Positions 5,465-7,309 of a stretch of 7,309 nt of DNA are shown piece after piece. Positions within the stretch are counted from its first letter, which is position 1. Each line of letters starts with the position of its first letter. Made by a program: the position numbers and the translations under genes. Origin of the DNA: Methanobacteriota archaeon (GTDB taxonomy: Archaea > Thermoplasmatota > Poseidoniia > Poseidoniales > Poseidoniaceae); the NCBI GenBank assembly GCA_002728035.1, contig PBUZ01000088.1:1-7309 (forward strand). The letters are read 5' to 3'. The notes beneath the pieces are model-generated. The model did not search any database. It was not told where the DNA came from and worked only from the letters and a program-made list of their open reading frames with translations.

Positions 5465-7309
5465 TTACTGCTGCGATTGAGCGTACTGTATCGCATATTG
5501 TTGCGCGTAGGCTGCCGCAGTGGCGGCATCGTAGCCTTGTGAAACAAATTGCTGGTAGTACTGCTCGTACACGGCTTGGTCGAAGGCGGCAGCGGCGGGT
5601 TGTGCAGCGGCAGGCTGTGCAGCGGCAGGTTGTCCTCCTGCAGGCTGTTCGGCCGCTGCTTGGCCGACATACTGGGCTGCAAACGCTCGTGCCGTTTCCT
5701 CAGGGTAACCTTGAGCGATGAGTTGCTGGACGTATTGCTCCGTTGGGTCCAATGCGTCGGCTCCAAATGCACCTTCCATTCCACCAAAGTCGTCGTCGCT
5801 GTCAGCGCCGCGGCGCATGAAGATGACTGTACCGCCAACAATAGCGAGAAGGAGTGCTGCAACAATGGCGATCAACGTGGCATCAAGACCACCTTCTGCA
5901 CCTTCGGTACCGTCAGAAGTTTGGCTGTTTTCTGTCCATTCACCCGTTTCTGGGTTGTAACTCCACGCACCGTTCCATTGACAGTCACCGTTTGCATCGA
6001 GGATGAATTCACCGCCTGCTGCTTCGGCTTGCGGGTCTGCTTCCAATCCTTGACAGGCTGGGAGGTTCAGTTCAATCCACTTGATGGTCACCCAGCGTTC
6101 GTTGGGGTACTCGCCCTCGTAGTACTTGATGTACACGCGCTGAGAGGTAGACTTGTTGGTGTAGAAACTCTCGAGGTTCAAGGTGATCTCAAAGCGATCG
6201 GTGTCGCCCATAGCGTCGCTCTTGCCCCATAGGCCCTTTTGACTCATGTTGTACTTCATCACGGAGGACTCAGAGAAGTTCTCTTCAAAGAACGCAGCCT
6301 CAACATAGACCTCATTCGTTTCTGCTCCTGAAAGCACCTGGCCAGAAATGGTCAACGTGTCTTGGTCAAACTTGGAGGAGTTCAATTGAACGTTGTCCCA
6401 CTGAATCTCTGGTTCTTCATCGCCAAATCCTTCGGGAACAACCACGAAGTACATTCGGAACTTTTCAGAGAACTTTTGTGCCTTGTCAGTGACGACCAAT
6501 TCCATACGGATTTGCTGCTCTACCGTTCCTGTTGGGTCTACGGTGATGTTCTTGAATTTGTACGACCACATGCCTCCGCTTGCTTCACTCAGCGTAAACG
6601 TATGGCCATCTGGGTCAAATTCAGTACCGCCGTATGGAGTGTCAAACAAGATCTTCCATTCGTAGGTAAAGATGCCGTTTCCTTCCAAGGCGTCGGCGTC
6701 TGAAGAGTTGCTCGCATCAAAGTGAACCACCAACTCCGCATCATCACCCTCACCTTGAAGGGTGATTTGGTACACATCCCAATCGACATTTTGTACGGTC
6801 TTCGTTTCCTTGAATTCTATGTTGTCTTGATACTCTGTTCGCATATCAATAATAGCATCGGCTTCCGGACGTTCTTCGTCTGCCTCGACATCGTTGGTCT
6901 CAACAGTGATATCGATGATGCGGGCGTGCCCTTCATCATCGTGAAGCATCAGCGTGATGTGCCATTGTTCACCTTGTGCACATTTGGTCAGCGAAGCCAA
7001 ATCAGACTTGCAGAAGGTCATGGTTGGCGAAGTCTCGTTCGTGTGTCCAGTCACTCCGCTGGCAAGCGTGCTACCGTCCCAATTGGTCGGTCCGTCGATG
7101 ATCCAGTCCGCATGAAGCGGAACAGTTGCAGCGGTGTTGAACCCGAAGGTGATTTCAGCATTACTCTTCATGTGATAAACATCGTAGAAGTTCACACCGT
7201 TATCATCAGCATCTGGCTCCTCATCGTTAATGGTGATTTCGAGATTCGCCAAGTTGAAGTTCTCTGGATAAGGAGAGACTTGGTACTTGATCATGTTCCC
7301 AAGGAGCGG
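5465..7309 (-). CDS. Large surface protein with PKD-like domain, one TM helix and Gln/Tyr-rich tail (5' partial)
   Basis: The frame is still open at the window edge. ATG 7294-7292 is preceded by five sense codons (PLLGN) and gives no signal peptide, so the real start is almost certainly beyond 7309. Numbering below counts that Met as 1 (609 residues). Residues about 184-290 look PKD/Ig-like: VVHFDASNSSDADA, a YEW strand at 211-213, and an ELVVTD end. Residues 414-455 form a small domain with C414 and C438 and the element WNGAWSYNPETGEWTE (440-455). C95 and C105 are the only other cysteines. Seven N-x-S/T sequons (N86, 196, 249, 305, 339, 349, 380) fit an extracellular location. A membrane helix at about 470-493 ends in MRRG, which puts the last 115 residues in the cytoplasm. 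That tail has an acidic start (DSDDDFGG), two copies of an EQYxQQ...QGY...QY motif and a QPAAA linker. Function is unknown; a receptor, adhesin or cell-surface organiser are all possible. Confidence 0.8.
   Translation of the reverse strand, partial: PLLGNMIKYQVSPYPENFNLANLEITINDEEPDADDNGVNFYDVYHMKSNAEITFGFNTAATVPLHADWIIDGPTNWDGSTLASGVTGHTNETSPTMTFCKSDLASLTKCAQGEQWHITLMLHDDEGHARIIDITVETNDVEADEERPEADAIIDMRTEYQDNIEFKETKTVQNVDWDVYQITLQGEGDDAELVVHFDASNSSDADALEGNGIFTYEWKILFDTPYGGTEFDPDGHTFTLSEASGGMWSYKFKNITVDPTGTVEQQIRMELVVTDKAQKFSEKFRMYFVVVPEGFGDEEPEIQWDNVQLNSSKFDQDTLTISGQVLSGAETNEVYVEAAFFEENFSESSVMKYNMSQKGLWGKSDAMGDTDRFEITLNLESFYTNKSTSQRVYIKYYEGEYPNERWVTIKWIELNLPACQGLEADPQAEAAGGEFILDANGDCQWNGAWSYNPETGEWTENSQTSDGTEGAEGGLDATLIAIVAALLLAIVGGTVIFMRRGADSDDDFGGMEGAFGADALDPTEQYVQQLIAQGYPEETARAFAAQYVGQAAAEQPAGGQPAAAQPAAAQPAAAAFDQAVYEQYYQQFVSQGYDAATAAAYAQQYAIQYAQSQQ
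5495..5566 (-). repeat. QGY motif, copy 2 (residues 577-600)
   Basis: The core is EQYYQQFVSQGYDAAT followed by AAAYAQQY. It matches copy 1 at 14 of 24 positions without gaps and is predicted helix-turn-helix in feel (helix, QGY turn, Ala-rich helix). It lies at the extreme C-terminus and is followed only by AIQYAQSQQ. Confidence 0.75.
5585..5644 (-). repeat. PAGGQ/QPAAA linker repeat
   Basis: Residues 551-570 are a Pro/Ala/Gln linker of repeating QPAAA units between the two QGY motifs. At DNA level, two tandem 15-nt units at 5601-5615 and 5616-5630 are identical except for the last base, and a more diverged unit lies at 5586-5600. It is likely a length-variable microsatellite-like linker. 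Confidence 0.75.
5669..5740 (-). repeat. QGY motif, copy 1 (residues 519-542)
   Basis: The core is EQYVQQLIAQGYPEET followed by ARAFAAQY. Positions shared with copy 2 are E, Q, Y, QQ, QGY, TA, A, A and QY. The hydrophobic spacing (L/I, then A-x-A-F-A) suggests a two-helix mini-domain somewhat like UBA or SHOCT-type short helical motifs, but I cannot assign it to either. Confidence 0.75.
5816..5887 (-). other. Single transmembrane helix of the - strand surface protein
   Basis: Residues 470-493: DATLIAIVAALLLAIVGGTV, then IFM. It is flanked outside by a Gly/Glu/Ser-rich linker and inside by RRG. The positive-inside rule puts the N-terminal mass outside and the QGY tail in the cytoplasm. Confidence 0.9.

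Noticed and set aside
5549..6232. A 227-codon + strand open frame opposite the - strand surface protein
   Set aside because: It is antisense to the TM helix and tail-coding region. Its translation is Cys/Val-rich without domains and it has no ribosome binding site.

Overview
The window looks like a chromosomal segment from a marine planktonic archaeon. My best guess is Marine Group II (Poseidoniales, Thermoplasmatota). The reasons are: compact same-strand gene packing; GGAGGTGA- and GGTGAGG-type ribosome binding sites; large secreted proteins rich in Asp, Asn and Thr, with N-glycosylation sequons and one C-terminal membrane helix; and an archaeal Gar1-like domain joined to eukaryote-like RGG and RanBP2 zinc-finger modules. 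This assignment rests on protein style, not on a marker gene, and is an inference.

Layout. Five genes run on the + strand. They are the 3' end of a probable ABC transporter ATPase (1-296), an ABC-2 type permease overlapping it by 8 bp (289-1119), a 660-residue secreted and anchored surface protein (1139-3121), a Gar1-like / RGG / RanBP2 zinc-finger RNA-binding protein (3170-4174), and a TPR-like membrane protein (4188-5222). Gaps are 19, 48 and 13 bp, so co-transcription is plausible, and I see no clear internal TATA/BRE promoter. A 242-bp convergent intergenic region (5223-5464) follows. The - strand then carries the 3' part of a large surface protein with a PKD-like fold, one membrane helix and an unusual Gln/Tyr/Ala-rich cytoplasmic tail (5465 to the window end). 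Its 5' end lies outside the window.

How the genes may work together. The first three genes read as a transporter module: ATPase, membrane subunit and a large extracellular partner of unknown ligand. The fourth and fifth are different in kind. The Gar1-like protein should act on RNA, possibly within or beside the H/ACA pseudouridylation machinery. The TPR protein is membrane-anchored with no recognisable enzymatic motif. The most notable object is the Gar1-like protein. Archaeal Gar1 is normally a bare beta-barrel of about 75-105 residues, whereas this one carries about 250 extra residues of DNDRRGGR repeats and two RanBP2 zinc fingers. The domain set recalls eukaryotic Gar1 (glycine/arginine-rich tails) and FUS/EWS/TAF15 (RGG plus RanBP2 finger).
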